Assembly: GCF_017498085.1 (NCBI RefSeq)
Contig: NZ_JAGBKM010000008.1
Location: 45,438 to 109,437 of the forward strand
Origin: Psychrobacter coccoides
GTDB taxonomy: Bacteria > Pseudomonadota > Gammaproteobacteria > Pseudomonadales > Moraxellaceae
DNA length: 64,000 nt
Direction: 5' to 3'
Shown here: positions 63,979 to 64,000 of the stretch, piece by piece
Position numbering within the stretch: the first letter of the stretch is position 1
Layout: each line of letters begins with the position of its first letter
The notes under the pieces: generated by a model
The model's input: the letters and a program-made list of their open reading frames with translations, nothing else
Databases searched by the model: none
Told to the model about the DNA's origin: nothing
Position numbers and translations under genes: made by a program

Positions 63979-64000
63979 GGGTGATTAGCTCAGTTGGTAG
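63979..64000 (+). tRNA. tRNA, 5' fragment (window end), probably tRNA-Val
   Basis: GGGTGATTAGCTCAGTTGG is a tRNA acceptor strand and D-arm; this 5' end is that of bacterial tRNA-Val(UAC). The anticodon lies beyond the window, so the identity is a guess. Confidence 0.7.

Overview
The window is a chromosomal segment of a gammaproteobacterium of the Moraxellaceae, most probably Psychrobacter. This is inferred from protein character (GyrA, the scattered type II secretion genes, YchF, CmoM, Fpr), moderate G+C, Asn/Gln/Thr-rich spacers inside proteins, and gene combinations familiar from Psychrobacter and Acinetobacter. No species can be assigned without a search. Genes are dense and on both strands. 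I see no rRNA, CRISPR array, prophage or transposase gene.

Layout. 1-8 kb: the 5' part of glutaryl-CoA dehydrogenase (gcdH) diverges from an IclR regulator; then RNA ligase rtcB, a membrane-anchored glutamate-synthase-like FMN protein translationally coupled to a DUF2233 lipoprotein, and ychF with a clear terminator. 7.5-18 kb: dgt, a FabR-like TetR regulator, the minor pseudopilin operon gspHIJK, another TetR gene, tatD, gspE and trmO. 18-27 kb: fpr, tRNA-Leu(CAA), and a four-gene tripartite exporter (HlyD adaptor, RbbA-type double ABC protein, ABC-2 permease, outer-membrane lipoprotein). 27-33 kb: a two-gene McrBC-like restriction locus (MrcB_N-AAA+ ATPase; 882-aa DUF2357/PD-(D/E)XK nuclease) beside an unknown acidic protein, then a 2-hydroxyacid dehydrogenase homologue that lacks the catalytic Arg. 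33-38 kb: glutathionyl-hydroquinone reductase and an arsRCHB operon whose promoter and operator are visible. 38-44 kb: MltB-family transglycosylase, Ser/Thr kinase, DUF815 ATPase, RNase Z, a small membrane protein and a GST. 44-50 kb: two tandem RarD-like transporters with C-terminal tails, then gyrA with wild-type quinolone-determining residues. 50-64 kb: secreted alpha/beta-hydrolase lipoprotein, small membrane protein, cmoM, a Fur-type fbpABC ferric-iron importer, rsmE, waaA, a tail-anchored Sel1 protein, cardiolipin synthase, and a strong promoter with a structured leader running into a tRNA cut by the window end.

How they work together. Most genes are housekeeping: tRNA and rRNA modification, RNA repair, dNTP control, envelope lipids and LPS, protein secretion. 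The accessory layer is arsenic detoxification, iron import, drug-type export and nucleic-acid restriction. The most unusual signals are (i) the McrBC-like pair with an unassigned nuclease C-terminus, (ii) a dispersed palindromic element of about 105 bp with three copies here, one just upstream of a duplicated transporter gene, (iii) a duplicated hairpin unit with compensatory stem changes in the tRNA leader at the right edge, and (iv) an arsR promoter so close to the ATG that its mRNA should be leaderless or nearly so.
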